NCBI GenBank assembly: GCA_032622095.1
Contig: CP136067.1
Span: 197,928,052-197,992,051 of the forward strand
Direction of reading: 5' to 3'
DNA length: 64,000 nucleotides
Origin: Siphonodentalium dalli
Taxonomy: Eukaryota > Mollusca > Scaphopoda > Gadilida > Siphonodentaliidae
The notes beneath the pieces were generated by a model. That model was given only the letters and a program-made list of their open reading frames with translations, was not told where the DNA came from and did not search any database. This document shows positions 46,470-57,266 of this stretch, piece after piece. The number at the start of each line of letters is the position of its first letter. The first letter of the stretch is position 1. The position numbers and the translations under genes were made by a program.

Positions 46470-47230
46470 TGAACCGATATAAATTTGTAGAGCGATAACG
46501 ACCAATGTTGACATATTATGCATCTTAACTCTACTGTTGCAACAAGGCTATAAACTAGGGGGTGTCAGAATCTTAGTCATCTCTATATAGTGCCAGAATA
46601 GTCATTTATGGACTTCTATAGTGGTACAATGCAAATTAGAATCAAATGATAACAATATGTATGTAACACAACTATACCGATGAAAATAAAAATAATAATT
46701 TAGGCCGGGATAAGATGTTGGGTTGGTTATAATTATGGACTCGGAGAAAAAGGGGTTCGTACCGATGAACTGACATAAATTAGTGGAGCGATGTTGCCAT
46801 GTAATGCATCGCGACTGTACTAAAGCAGCAATGATATAAAATTGGTGGGGGGGGGGTATGAAATTATCTCTATCTCTATAGACGGCACCAGAATTATATA
46901 GAAAGGAATAGCAATTGATATACGTATACGGTATACTTTATAGTAATACCATAGACAAATAAGTACAAGTATCACGCTATAAAATATTACATAATGTGAC
47001 TATAGCGATGAAAAAAAAAATTGGACCGGGATTAGAAGTTGGGTTGGTTATATGTGGATAATTTGATATTGAATTCATACCGATGAAACGATACAAATTA
47101 GTGGAGCGATAAAGACCAATGTTGACACTTAGTCAGGCTACGCGGGGGAAATAGGGGTTGCAACGATAGACCGAAATAAATTTGTCAGGTGATAATGACC
47201 AATGTTGACGTATAAAGTAACGCGACTGTA
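46470..47230. repeat. Diverged ~300-bp tandem repeat
   Basis: ACCGAT(A/G)-AAATT(A/T)GTGGAGCGAT blocks at about 46472, 46758 and 47078 and a shorter one near 47165 are followed by ACCAATGTTGACA-type words. GGGTTGGTTATA occurs at 46717 and 47041. Confidence 0.65.
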
Positions 47231-47393
47231 CTGTCGCACAATTATCAGTTAGAACCGGTCAAATATGGACTCTGGTGCCCAATATGGAACAGCTCAGAAA
47301 ACATTTGCAGGGCCCTAAAATTTATTTAACATGGGATCTGCCATACAAATCGATTTATGTCGATAAATCTCTTATTTTTCAAATTTTTCAAAG

Positions 47394-47625
47394 CTGAGAC
47401 TTGGTGTGTCTGCGTTGGATACTTATATATTCCTAAAATGACAGGGTACAGCACATAATTATGTTTTAGATGGAAGAAATAATTTTTTTCGATGATAAAA
47501 TTTTGAGCTGAGACTTCGTTTGTCTGTGTGTAATACTTTTACATTCTTAAAATGACAGAGTCCAGCGCGTAATTATGTTTTAGATGGAAGAAATTGAATT
47601 TGTTTTCGATAATAAATTTACAGCG
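47394..47625. repeat. Two ~116-bp direct repeats
   Basis: CTGAGACTTGGTGTGTCTGC and CTGAGACTTCGTTTGTCTGT begin the units (47394 and 47510). Both end TTATGTTTTAGATGGAAGAA. Confidence 0.85.
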
Positions 47626-48112
47626 TGTACGGATCATCGAGTACGCTCAATCTTTGTAAACAAACTTTTGTCAATAGCCGTTTTGTCAAACTAAACCTTT
47701 TTCGACCTGGACAGCAGATCCGAATAGTAGCTAAGATGTATTTAGATATAATTATCAAAAGAATTTGACCGATATGGGTGCATTTTAAGAGAATCAAGTG
47801 GAGAAATCTTGGTGACATTTTCATAAAACACGCTGATAATTCCAGAAAATAAAAGATGGCGGTTTCTGCAATAGAACAGGCATAAAATTACCCATAATTC
47901 ACTTCACTACACCAGGGGCTCCCAATGGGCTATACATTATTTTCAGGCTATCAGAGTATTTATATTTTCAAAAACATATTATACACCGGTGGCGTTAACT
48001 TTACAATTTCAGCATCTACGTGATTCAATCGGTACGATTTGAGTAAGGTACAAAAAAAATCATGACAACTCATCCGGTCAGAGCCGATACGTATATATTA
48101 TATTACTAGCAT
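47626..48112. other. No supportable feature
   Basis: One remnant word, AAATTACCCATAATTC at 47886, resembles the mariner-like foldback arm. Nothing else is seen. Confidence 0.45.
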
Positions 48113-48287
48113 GGTTACCCGGCGTTACCCAGATTTAAGTAATGTGAAACCCTTTGCATGCTGTGGATATTTGGTGGGAATAGAGAATACTCTTGCTCAA
48201 AGTGCTACACATATTCTCATAAATTGTCTGTTCAAATAGCATCACAAAACATGATTCTTACACATGGAATATAAGTAGTGGCTCACC
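48113..48287 (-). mobile_element. Possible Helitron-like 3' end (weak)
   Basis: CTAGCATGGTTACCCGGCGT at 48113 resembles the CTAG termini of the 18.7-24 kb cluster in position and GC-rich start, but its stem-loop is poor. It may be the far end of the 49.9-53.4 kb family. Confidence 0.3.
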
Positions 48288-49160
48288 CAGAGACGTGGGG
48301 ACAGGGGGTTTGACGTGTGTCTCACCCCCACAACTTTGGAAATTTCAACTTGCCAAAACATTAGTTGGAAATTTCACACCAACAAAAGGTTGAAAATGTT
48401 CTAGTAGTTTGATTTTAAAACAATTAATTAATTGTTTTTGGACCAATATTTGTATATTGTCCTATTTTTTGTCAAAATTTTAGATTGAAATGGTCATCAG
48501 TTGGAAATTTTCCAACATTAGGGGGGTGGGTGACAGGTTGGAAATTTGCAACACTTGGAAAGCTTGTGTCCTGTCCCTCCCCCGTGGCCAGTCAAAAACT
48601 GCTTGTTAATTTAAGAGAACAACAGTGTCATATATTTGGTCAACATTTTCATTGGAATTGTCATCAGTCGGAAATTTCCCAACCTAAGTGGGGGTGTTAG
48701 GTTTGAAATTTTCAAATTTAGGAAGACTTGAGGCTAGTTTAGATACTAGGATTTCTTGTTCAGATTTCAATATTGTTCGTGTCTTAGTCCCTCCCCTATG
48801 GCCAATAAAACACTGCTAATTAGTTTAGCAAAACAATATTTGACTACATTCGGTTAAACATGTGGACTGAAATGGTCATCAGTTGGAGAATTTTCCAACC
48901 TGAAGGGGGAGTATGAGGTTTAAAATTTCCAACACTAGGAAAGCTTCAGTTGAGGCTATTCAGGTTAAAATATCTGAATGTTCTCATGCCGGGGATATAG
49001 AATCATGGTTTATGAATATATGGGATATTAGGCCTGAGGACTGAGGTGCAAATGGAATCATGCAGAACTTGTGTTTGGTTTGATTCTGATTCAAGGGGTG
49101 CAGTTGGAATTTTTTATGTGGACACCCCCCCCCCCACGGAGACCCTCTAGCCACGTCCCG
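48288..49160. mobile_element. hAT-type element, CAGGGACGTGGC family, 8-bp target duplication
   Basis: CAGAGACGTGGGGACAGGGG at the left, TCTAGCCACGTCCCG at the right, and identical flanking 8-mers GGCTCACC at 48280-48287 and 49161-49168. The 873-bp length, CAG end and 8-bp duplication fit hAT. No transposase is present, so it depended on another element. This is the best-preserved copy of the family in the window. Confidence 0.9.
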
Positions 49161-49879
49161 GGCTCACCTTGTCGATTGTCATTTTGTTTATCGCCATTAA
49201 TCTGTTCCACCGATAAAGAAGTATTTATTTATTTACAACTGCGAATACATCAGACGTTATGACATGAATTATGAACATCATAAACACATCAGTTCGCAGA
49301 AATAAGACGACACTTGGGTTTTACATATATAGAGATGTATCAATCAATATAGTGGGTTTGACTAAGATTTTGAGGACACCTGGCTATCATATCGCCATGA
49401 AGATACAAATGTTTTAAAGAAATGACCAGGTGCTTTCTGTTGATGGCGCTATATATTGGCGAAATATTCTCAATTTAAAAGAAATGTTGCATTGTTGCTA
49501 TGCATGTATATCAGCTACATTTGCCGGACCCAGAGCGAGATTTTGAGTGGTTTATTGTAAACAAAATTGTGGAAACAGACTCAATTGTGTTATATAGACA
49601 TGATCCATTCTAATATGCAATCTCCTGACGGTTTGAGGTCTCTCAATTTGCAAGAATATGTGTATCTCTTAAATAAAATGATAAATGTTTTTTTCTATGT
49701 ATTTGTTTTGCCAGCTCATTATACGTTTTTAACACGGACGATATGATTCTTCGTATCATATGAGTAGAACGTGTATGAATTTGATGGTAATTTGCACTAA
49801 ACATATTTTTTCTCAGTTTTGGTGACCCCCCCCCCCCCCGTCCCCATTTGAGACTGAAGCGTGCCACTTTTGGCATCAT

Positions 49880-51353
49880 TAAACCACATGCTTAGAATCA
49901 TTATGGATATGCATATATATAATTGGTGAGTATTCAAATTCGTATCAAATTTAGGGCCCCCATATCTCTCACCAAAACGGCACCAATTTGGCGTATCTAA
50001 ACTACACGATTAGATTTCGTCGTATCACAGAGAATGATATGTATCAATCTGGTGGAAATCGGCGCTAAACTCATTGTTTATCTTGTTTGTGCCCCGCTCA
50101 CCCTCTATGCATCCCTGACTCGAATTGCCCCACTTGTGACACCCTTAAACAACACAATTAGACTAATTTTGGTGCTAATCGGCGACTAAACAAATTCTGA
50201 TCAAATTTAGTGCCCACTAACCCCCATATCTCACCCAAACATCACCAATATGGCGTCTTTAAATCACACGATTAGAGAATGTGTATCACTTCTGTGGAAA
50301 TTGGGGCTAAAAATATTGCGTATCAACTTTGACAGATTTAAGCCACACCATTAGAGTCCTCGTACCATGGGGATGATATTGTATGAGTGTGGTGGCAATC
50401 GGCAACTAAACCCATTCTTATCAGATTTAGTGTCCACCCCCCCCCCAATCTTTCATCCAAACGACAGCAATTTGGCTTCTTTAAATCACACAATTAGATT
50501 CCTTGTATCATGGTGAAGAATATATATCAACTTGGTGGAAATCGACACTAAAATTAGATTTGTCAATTTTGTGTCCCTCTCCCCTTCCGTGCATCCCTGA
50601 CGCGATCGGTGCGACTTTTGACATATTTAACACACCATTAGATTCCTCATATCATGGGCATTATTATATATAAGTTTCGTGGCAATCGGCGACAAACAAT
50701 TGTTCTGCCCCTCCAACTTTTCTGCCCCTTACAACAACGGCGTCACTATAGAAAATTCTAACCCGTCCATTATCTTTCCCGTAAAAAAATACCCCTAGTA
50801 GTCCCCTTTGGCGTCATTAAATGTTCCCTCGGCGCTAAAATTAGTTTTATCAAGTTTGGTGCCCCTCTCCCCTTCCGTGCATCCCTGACGCGATCGGTGC
50901 CACTTTTGACATATTTAACACACCATTAGATTCCTCATATCATGGGCATTATTATATATAAGTTTCGAGGCAATCGGCGACAAACATTTGTTCTGCCCCT
51001 CCCACTTTTCTGCCACTGACAACAACGGCGTTACTTTAAAAAATTCTAACCCGCATCATTATCTTTCCCGTAAAAAGTTACCCCTAGTAGACCCATTTGG
51101 CCCATTAAATTTCCCCTCGGCGCTAACATTAGTTTTTATCAAGTTCGGTGCCCCACTCCCCTTCCGTGTATCCCTGACTCGAACGGCGCCACTTTTGACA
51201 AATTTAAACCATGCCATTATATTCCTTATATCATAGGGATGATTATATATAAGTTTCGTGGCAATCGTTGACAAAAAAAAATTCGGCCTCTCCCCTTTTC
51301 TGTCCCTGACAACACACGGCGTCACTTACGAAAATTACCGCACCAATATCTTT
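49880..51353. repeat. Tandem-structured repeat family (TTAGATTCCTCATATCATGG)
   Basis: Units of roughly 150 bp contain a CACACGATTAGA / ACACCATTAGATTCCTC word, TATCATGGGGATGATTATAT, AAGTTTCGTGGCAATCGGCG and, later, CTGCCCCTCC..ACAACGGCGTCACTT. Copies around 50590-50770 and 50890-51060 are the most alike, about 300 bp apart. It continues at 53281 after the LTR insertion and recurs inverted at 33058-33338. Confidence 0.8.
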
Positions 51354-51357
51354 CTCG

Positions 51358-51420
51358 TGTAACGGAGTGAGGTTCTACCAGGTTGACCACATTCACGACA
51401 ATCTCCAGGGAGTTCCGGTG
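51358..51420 (+). repeat. Truncated 5' LTR (first 63 bp only)
   Basis: Identical to 52577-52639 except for about one base (CTCCAGGG against CTCCGGGG) up to GTTCCGGTG, where it joins the 132-bp repeats. The rest of the 5' LTR and any primer-binding site are missing. Confidence 0.88.
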
Positions 51421-52050
51421 TCTGGCCTGGCAAAGGAAATATCATTTCCTGACCAAGCTAATGTTGCTTGTACTGGTGTTGGAAATGTTACATCATCTGA
51501 TGGTCATACACATACACATTTTTAAAATAGTTTGTATGGGTGTTCAGGGTTGTCTGGCCTGGCAAAGGAAATATTATTTCCTGACCAAGCTGATGTTGCT
51601 TGTACTGGTGTTGGAAATGTTATCTCATCTGATGGTCATACACATACACATTTTCCAAATGGTTTATATGGGTGTTCAAGGTTGTCTGGCCTGGCAAAGG
51701 AAATATCATTTCCTGACCAAGCTGATGTTGCTTGTACTGGTGTTGGAAATGTTAGCTCATCTGATGGTCATACAGATAAACAATTTTCAAATGGTTTATA
51801 TAGGTGTTCAGCGTCGTCTGGCCTGGCAAAGGAAATATCATTTCCTGACCAAGCTAATGTTGCTTGTACTGGAGTCGGAAATGTTAGCTCAACTGATGGG
51901 AATATAAAACATGTGTACAACAACAAAATCAATGGGATTGAAATGTTTCCACTGCAAAATTCCCTGAATTCATTTGACAGTACTGTAGTTCTCGAGTGTC
52001 GGATATTTATTTATTATTTAATGCCATTGAGGAGGCAGGTAAATAAATAA
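51406..52050 (+). CDS. Open frame of 44-codon tandem repeats inside the LTR element, family unknown
   Basis: TCTGGCCTGGCAAAGGAAAT recurs at 51421, 51553, 51685 and 51817, exactly 132 bp apart, so each unit keeps the frame. The unit encodes GLAKEISFPDQADVACTGVG, then a Ser/Asp/His-rich linker. The first unit has a TAA after HTHTHF; units two to four (last one partial) are open, and the frame runs on to a stop at 52048-52050. Identity between units is high, and changes such as ANV/ADV and VIS/VSS leave the frame intact. I do not recognise the family. It may be a captured or element-specific gene fragment. No initiation site can be assigned with confidence. Confidence 0.5.
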
Positions 52051-52165
52051 CGAATCAGGACTGTTGACAGTGGTTCCTCGAGTGTCAGATATATTTATTT
52101 ATTATTTAATGCCACTTATTTTTGTGAGGAGGCAGGTAAATAAATAACGAATCAGGACTGTGGAG
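51990..52165 (+). repeat. ~95-bp direct duplication
   Basis: CTCGAGTGTCGGATATTTAT ... AATAACGAATCAGGACTGT occurs twice, about 97 bp apart. The second copy has an extra CTTATTTTTGTG. The duplication is not a multiple of three, so it breaks any frame running through it. Confidence 0.88.
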
Positions 52166-52440
52166 ACTATGACTTCAATTCGTTTAACATCTTCAAAGCT
52201 CACTGGGAAAGTTCCAAAAACTCAAAATATAGGCATCCAAATGGTGTTCTGCCTTTTCGTGAGAAGACGGTGGCGGAACGGACAGCAGTGACCGAAAGAC
52301 AAAAAGCTGCGGAGGAACGCGCCAGAGTGGTGGTCCAAGCAAGCAGTGCTGCATCGAGCATCGTAAATCGGCTGGGAGACAGGAGGGTGGTAATAGCAAA
52401 GGACAAACAGTTACGATTTGACAAAGTTTTCCGTAAATAG
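52144..52440 (+). CDS. 98-codon open frame upstream of the polypurine tract, unknown protein
   Basis: The frame opens after TAA at 52141 and ends TAG at 52438-52440. It contains YDFNSFNIFKAHWESS, then PNGVLPFREK, then a charged, probably helical stretch rich in Ala, Glu and Arg (AERTAVTERQKAAEERARVV), and ends basic at KVFRK. Composition is clearly protein-like and unrelated to the surrounding repeats. There is no in-frame ATG, so it is probably the 3' end of a longer reading frame cut off by the duplication. It has the same phase as the 132-bp repeats. I do not recognise it as integrase, gag or envelope. Confidence 0.6.
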   Translation: MTNQDCGDYDFNSFNIFKAHWESSKNSKYRHPNGVLPFREKTVAERTAVTERQKAAEERARVVVQASSAASSIVNRLGDRRVVIAKDKQLRFDKVFRK

Positions 52441-52564
52441 TTCGCGTGATCAGTGATCAGTGACGGCACGATAATGGCTCCTCGGCGGGGAGAACTATAT
52501 AATTTATTTTGTTAATATTTACGTTGTATTTTGTATTTGCAATGGACATATTGTAAATGTGTCT

Positions 52565-52576
52565 GGGAGGGGGGAG
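52565..52576 (+). promoter_or_regulatory. Polypurine tract
   Basis: GGGAGGGGGGAG sits immediately before TGTAAC of the 3' LTR, the standard position for the plus-strand primer in LTR retrotransposons. Confidence 0.85.
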
Positions 52577-53276
52577 TGTAACGGAGTGAGGTTCTACCAG
52601 GTTGACCACATTCACGACAATCTCCGGGGAGTTCCGGTGATTCCGGAAGTCGGCGAAGCTCCTCGAAGATTGTGGTGGGAAGTAGAGTTATCCCGCCTTA
52701 GTGGTAATTAACCTGGTGCAATCTCATTCCGTTAAATATATACCAATTAACGCGCAAGGAGTGGTGTTCGGTGGAGCCACGATACACTTGATCTACGGGA
52801 TTGTGCATTGGGTGTATCGGGGCTGCACTGAGCACTTCTAATTGCGCGTTAAGGTGGAATTTCAAATTGTGTGCTTACCACACCATCTTTTGGCTCATTC
52901 GCAAATTAAGTAGTCTCGGCTCTTTATAATTTTCAGCCTGTTCGATCTGGTCACAAAATCCACATAACAGTTTCAAAGGTTAATATCATTTAACCAGTAA
53001 CTAGATAAGTTTTTGGGGAATAAATCTTGAACGCTTTCAACAAATTCCCGACATATTAACAAATTGCAAAGATGTACACATACATCTACATTTAACGGCG
53101 AACACTGAACTCATTCAGTTGGCCATTAGTAGGTAGGAACCCTCCCAGACTTATATAGGATATTTTGGTTAATAAAAGTAATTAAACTCAGTAGAATTAT
53201 CATTTGGAAATTCGGGGAATAAGAATCATGGGAAAATGACCACAACACATAGAGTAGAGAATTGTTGGCGGTTACA
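52577..53276 (+). repeat. Complete 3' LTR, 700 bp
   Basis: TGTAAC at the start and GTTACA at the end. It has a TATA-like TTAAATATATA at about 52732 and AATAAA at 53019 and 53171, consistent with U3-R-U5 order. An inverted pair around ATTAACGCGCAAGGAGTG (52747) and CACTTCTAATTGCGCGTTAA (52836) may form a stem. Confidence 0.85.
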
Positions 53277-53280
53277 CTCG

Positions 53281-53418
53281 TAAAAGGTTACCCTATATAG
53301 TAGACCCCTTTGGTGCCATCTAGATGGTCCCCTGTGAATTTATATAGAACACAGACAGACAGACAGACAGACGACAGACAGACAGACAGACAGACATTCG
53401 TAAATATAGATATAGATG
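53281..53418. repeat. Right end of the 49.9-kb repeat family, with (CAGA)n
   Basis: It continues the host repeat interrupted by the LTR element. It contains a CAGACAGA run (53350-53394) and ends AAATATAGATATAGAT. The reverse complement, TCTATATCTATATTTACGAA, resembles the TC start of Helitron-like elements here. Confidence 0.75.
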
Positions 53419-55260
53419 GTGGGTTTGATGCATTGGCGTATACGGTACACAACTAAATACATTTTATGCACTTTGTCGGGTGCGTAAAACTGATAAGTTT
53501 GTATTCAGGCGCTATGCAAACTGTAGGATTTTAACATTCTACTAACATCGCATAAACTCTGAAGCAAATCGAAAGTACCACGCCATAGAAAACATGATCT
53601 GAACTAAGCTCGATTGTAAATAGCTACTACTCGATTCGTGACGCATCTATCGGTGATAAACTAACGAAAACGATTTTGCCATGCATGGAGAGTCACTGCA
53701 TTGAATTAATATATAATAAGGACGGTATGTGTTGTTACTTTGAATTAATATTCGTACACAATAACTACTTTGAGTATGATTATCCTCCATTTCTATTTGA
53801 TTGCCCTACCGGAGAGTTTCACGTCACTTTCAGTACCTATATGATAATGCTATTGGGACATGGTGGTCTGATTGGACATAATAAAACTACATTTCACACG
53901 TACTATTTCGATGCCAGAAAATAATCATATTGAAACTGTAAGCCCATTAGTTTGATGATTTGATGGCCAGATATCGACTTTAAAATGAGGTTTTAATGAA
54001 ATTTGAACGCGTGTTGAATTTTTGTCAGCCTAGAAAAAATATATAGCTTTTATCTACCTTTGGTGTGACAGAATCCACGGCACAAATAATATTTTTGGAG
54101 TTTCTTAAAATGCCAAAACTGTTGAATTTGTGCCGAGGATTAGCTTTCTTGAGTAAATTCTCCCAACCCGCAAAGGTATGTGTCACGCGATTAGATCGCT
54201 TTGGTAAATTCTCACAACCTGCAAGTTCACTCGATAATGCCAAACGAAAATTTATTCAATGAACACAATCTCTCACACTTTCATGTTATATATAATTTAT
54301 AATAAATACTGAACAAATACATATTAGTTACTTTGTGATATGTTATACCATAATACCCATGCTGGTATGCAATCAAATAATGTTAAAACCTTGGAACTAT
54401 TTGTTTATAGTACGCAAGAATATACGTTGGAATGTCATTTTGATTTTTCGCGCGATTGGTGTGACGTCAGTTCATTCATGAGTTTGAACGAGCGCCTTGT
54501 ATCGCAACTACATATGTTTTTATCGCCAATTCGTTATTACGCGCGCCGCGTGTATACTGTCTTAGAGATTCTAGATAGCTGTGGGCGCTGACATTAACAT
54601 GGGTGTTTTATTTATAGAATGGGAAATTTTGGTATGATTAAAGGTCGAACTGCGAGCCGGAGGCCGAGTCCGGTAAAAGGTGTGGCTGGGAATTTCAATT
54701 TCGTTTATTGTCGTTAATTAACGTTATGTCAATAATGTTGATTTTTGATTTGTGACAAGCTATGTCAATTACAAATAAAAGAAATGAAAATGATAATTTG
54801 TAAGTCTTATATTTCAACTTTTATAGACGTTTTTCGTTCTCCAGCCCACTGGCGGTTGTGGTCGGAGACGGTGGTGTCGGCCGCCGTTCGTTAATTAATT
54901 AATGTCTTGTGTCTCTGTGTTTGTACATAATTGTTTGTGCATGAAATATTTGTGTAATTCCTTATTTATATTCTACGTATTTTGCTTTATTATATATTGA
55001 CTCTTCAGAAATGGAGGAATAAAAGATATATATATTATAATCATGGGTATATAATATATGATATTGAGACCGTTACCATTTCTGACATTGGTTTTCTTGT
55101 CGCCAATTGTATCAGGGAATTTCGTAGGAAATGGTAGATAATAAAAGCGTCCACGCTTCCGTCGTCCAAAACGAGGCAGATTATAACGAGCGTCCTCAAT
55201 TATCAGATTTGTATATGTAAATAAAGTTTATTTGTGCATAAGTGTCATATAAATAACAGA
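53419..55260. other. No supportable gene
   Basis: Single-copy AT-rich sequence. AAATTCTCCCAACCCGCAAA (54156) and AAATTCTCACAACCTGCAAG (54205) are a small direct repeat. Several 60-80 residue open frames (53676, 54065, 54340) lack support. Confidence 0.4.
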
Positions 55261-55266
55261 GCACAT

Positions 55267-55442
55267 ATATAAGACAAGATCCCAAAAAACGAATAGTATT
55301 AATGCAACACACGTGATCGGGTGCAACAGTGAAGTAAGAAAAACAAAAATAAACAACATAACAATTCATTGTTCAGCAGAAAATGAGGGCGGCTTCTCAT
55401 TTATTAGCTTTTGTGATCTTTTTCGACCTACCACTTATGAAT
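55267..55442 (+). promoter_or_regulatory. Possible TATA box and short signal-peptide-like start (weak)
   Basis: TATATAAG at 55267 lies 116 bp upstream of an ATG at 55383 that opens MRAASHLLAFVIFFDLPL, which is hydrophobic like a signal peptide. The frame then enters the 47-bp repeat and stops. No donor site is evident. I list it only because a candidate exon follows the array at 57267. Confidence 0.15.
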
Positions 55443-57228
55443 GATTGTGTGTATAATATTGAGGCCAGCATTATATGTTATATAGGAATTATTGTGTGTA
55501 TTGTATCGATGCCAGCACTATATGTTATATAGGAATTAGTGTGTGTATTATATTGAGGCCAGCATTATATGTTATATAGGAATGATTGTGTGTATTATAT
55601 TGAGGCCAGCATTATATGTTATATAGGAATGATTGTGTGTATTATATTGAGGCCAGCATGATATGTTATATAGGAATGATTGTGTGTATAATATTGAGGC
55701 CAGCATTATATGTTATATAGGAATGATTGTGTGTATTATGTTGAGGCCAGCATTATATGTTATATAGGAATGATTGTGTGTATTATGTTGAGGCCAGCAT
55801 TATATGTTATATAGGAATGATTGTGTGTTTGATATTGAGGCCAGCATGATATGTTATATAGGAATGATTGTGTGTATAATATTGAGGCCAGCATTATATG
55901 TTATATAGGAATGATTGTGTGTATTATGTTGAGGCCAGCATTATATGTTATATAGGAATTATTGTGTGTATTGTATCGATGCCAGCACTATATGTTATAT
56001 AGGAATTAGTGTGTGTATTATATTGAGGCCAGCATTATATGTTATATAGGAATGATTGTGTGTATTATATTGAGGCCAGCATTATATGTTATATAGGAAT
56101 GATTGTGTGTATTATATTGAGGCCAGCATGATATGTTATATAGAAATGATTGTGTGTATAATATTGAGGCCAGCATTATATGTTATATAGGAATGATTGT
56201 GTGTATTATGTTGAGGCCAGCATTATATGTTATATAGGAATGATTGTGTGTATGATATTGAGGCCAGCATGATATGTTATATAGGAATGATTGTGTGTAT
56301 AATATTGAGGCCAGCATTATATGTTATATAGGAATGATTGTGTGTATTATGTTGAGGCCAGCATTATATGTTATATAGGAATGATTGTGTGTATGATATT
56401 GAGGCCAGCATTATATGTTATATAGGAATGATTGTGTGTATTATATTAAGACCAGCATTATATGTTATATAGGAATGATTGTGTGTATAATATTGAGGCC
56501 AGCATTATATGTTATACAGGAATGATTGTGTGTATTATATTGAGGCCAGCACTATATGTTATATAGGAATGATTGTGTGTATTATATTGAGGCCAGCATT
56601 ATATGTTATATATGAATGATTGTGTGTATTATATTGAGGCCAGCATTATATGTTATATAGGAATGATTGTGTGTATTATATTGAGGCCAGCATTATATGT
56701 TATATAGGAATGATTGTGTGTATTATATTGAGGCCAGCATGATATGTTATATAGGAATGATTGTGTGTATAATATTGAGGCCAGCATTATATGTTATATA
56801 GGAATGATTGTGTGTATTATGTTGAGGCCAGCATTATATGTTATATAGGAATGATTGTGTGTATTATATTAAGACCAGCATTATATGTTATATAGGAATG
56901 ATTGTGTGTATAATATTGAGGCCAGCATTATATGTTATACAGGAATGATTGTGTGTATTATATTGAGGCCAGCACTATATGTTATATAGGAATGATTGTG
57001 TGTATTATATTGAGGCCAGCATTATATGTTATATAGGAATGATTGTGTGTATTATATTGAGGCCAGCATTATATGTTATATAGGAATGATTGTGTGTATT
57101 ATATTGAGACCAGCATTATATGTTATATAGGAATGATTGTGTGTATAATATTGAGGCCAGCATTATATGTTATATAGGAATGATTGTGTGTATTATATTG
57201 AGGCCAGCACTATATGTTATATAGGAAT
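55443..57228. repeat. 47-bp minisatellite, exactly 38 copies
   Basis: The unit begins GATTGTGTGTATTATATTGA and ends TATGTTATATAGGAAT. The array spans 1786 bp, which is 38 x 47, so essentially every copy keeps its length while base substitutions accumulate. A variant pair (GTATTGTATCGATGCC then AGTGTGTG) recurs exactly 470 bp apart (55491 and 55961), and TATTAAGACC recurs 423 bp apart (about 56444 and 56867). That shows block duplications of 10 and 9 units. Confidence 0.96.
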
Positions 57229-57266
57229 TAATGATGTTTATTAAAGTAGTTTTCATTTTATTTTAG

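Larger units (their letters stand above)
51358..53276 (+). mobile_element. Rearranged LTR retrotransposon with CTCG target duplication
   Basis: The element starts TGTAACGGAGTGAGG and ends GGCGGTTACA, so the termini are the inverted TGTAAC / GTTACA. CTCG flanks both sides (51354-51357 and 53277-53280). The flanking repeat family reads straight across the duplication (ATCTTTCTCG then TAAAAGGTTACC; compare ATCTTTCCCGTAAAAAGTTA at 51060). It comprises a 63-bp 5' LTR start, 132-bp repeats, a duplicated segment, an open frame, a polypurine tract and a full 3' LTR. No gag, protease, RT or integrase is seen. A 4-bp duplication is compatible with Ty3/gypsy- or Pao-type elements. Confidence 0.85.

Noticed and set aside
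55443-57228. CRISPR-like array
   Set aside because: Units are directly contiguous 47-mers with no spacers, in a eukaryotic sequence context.
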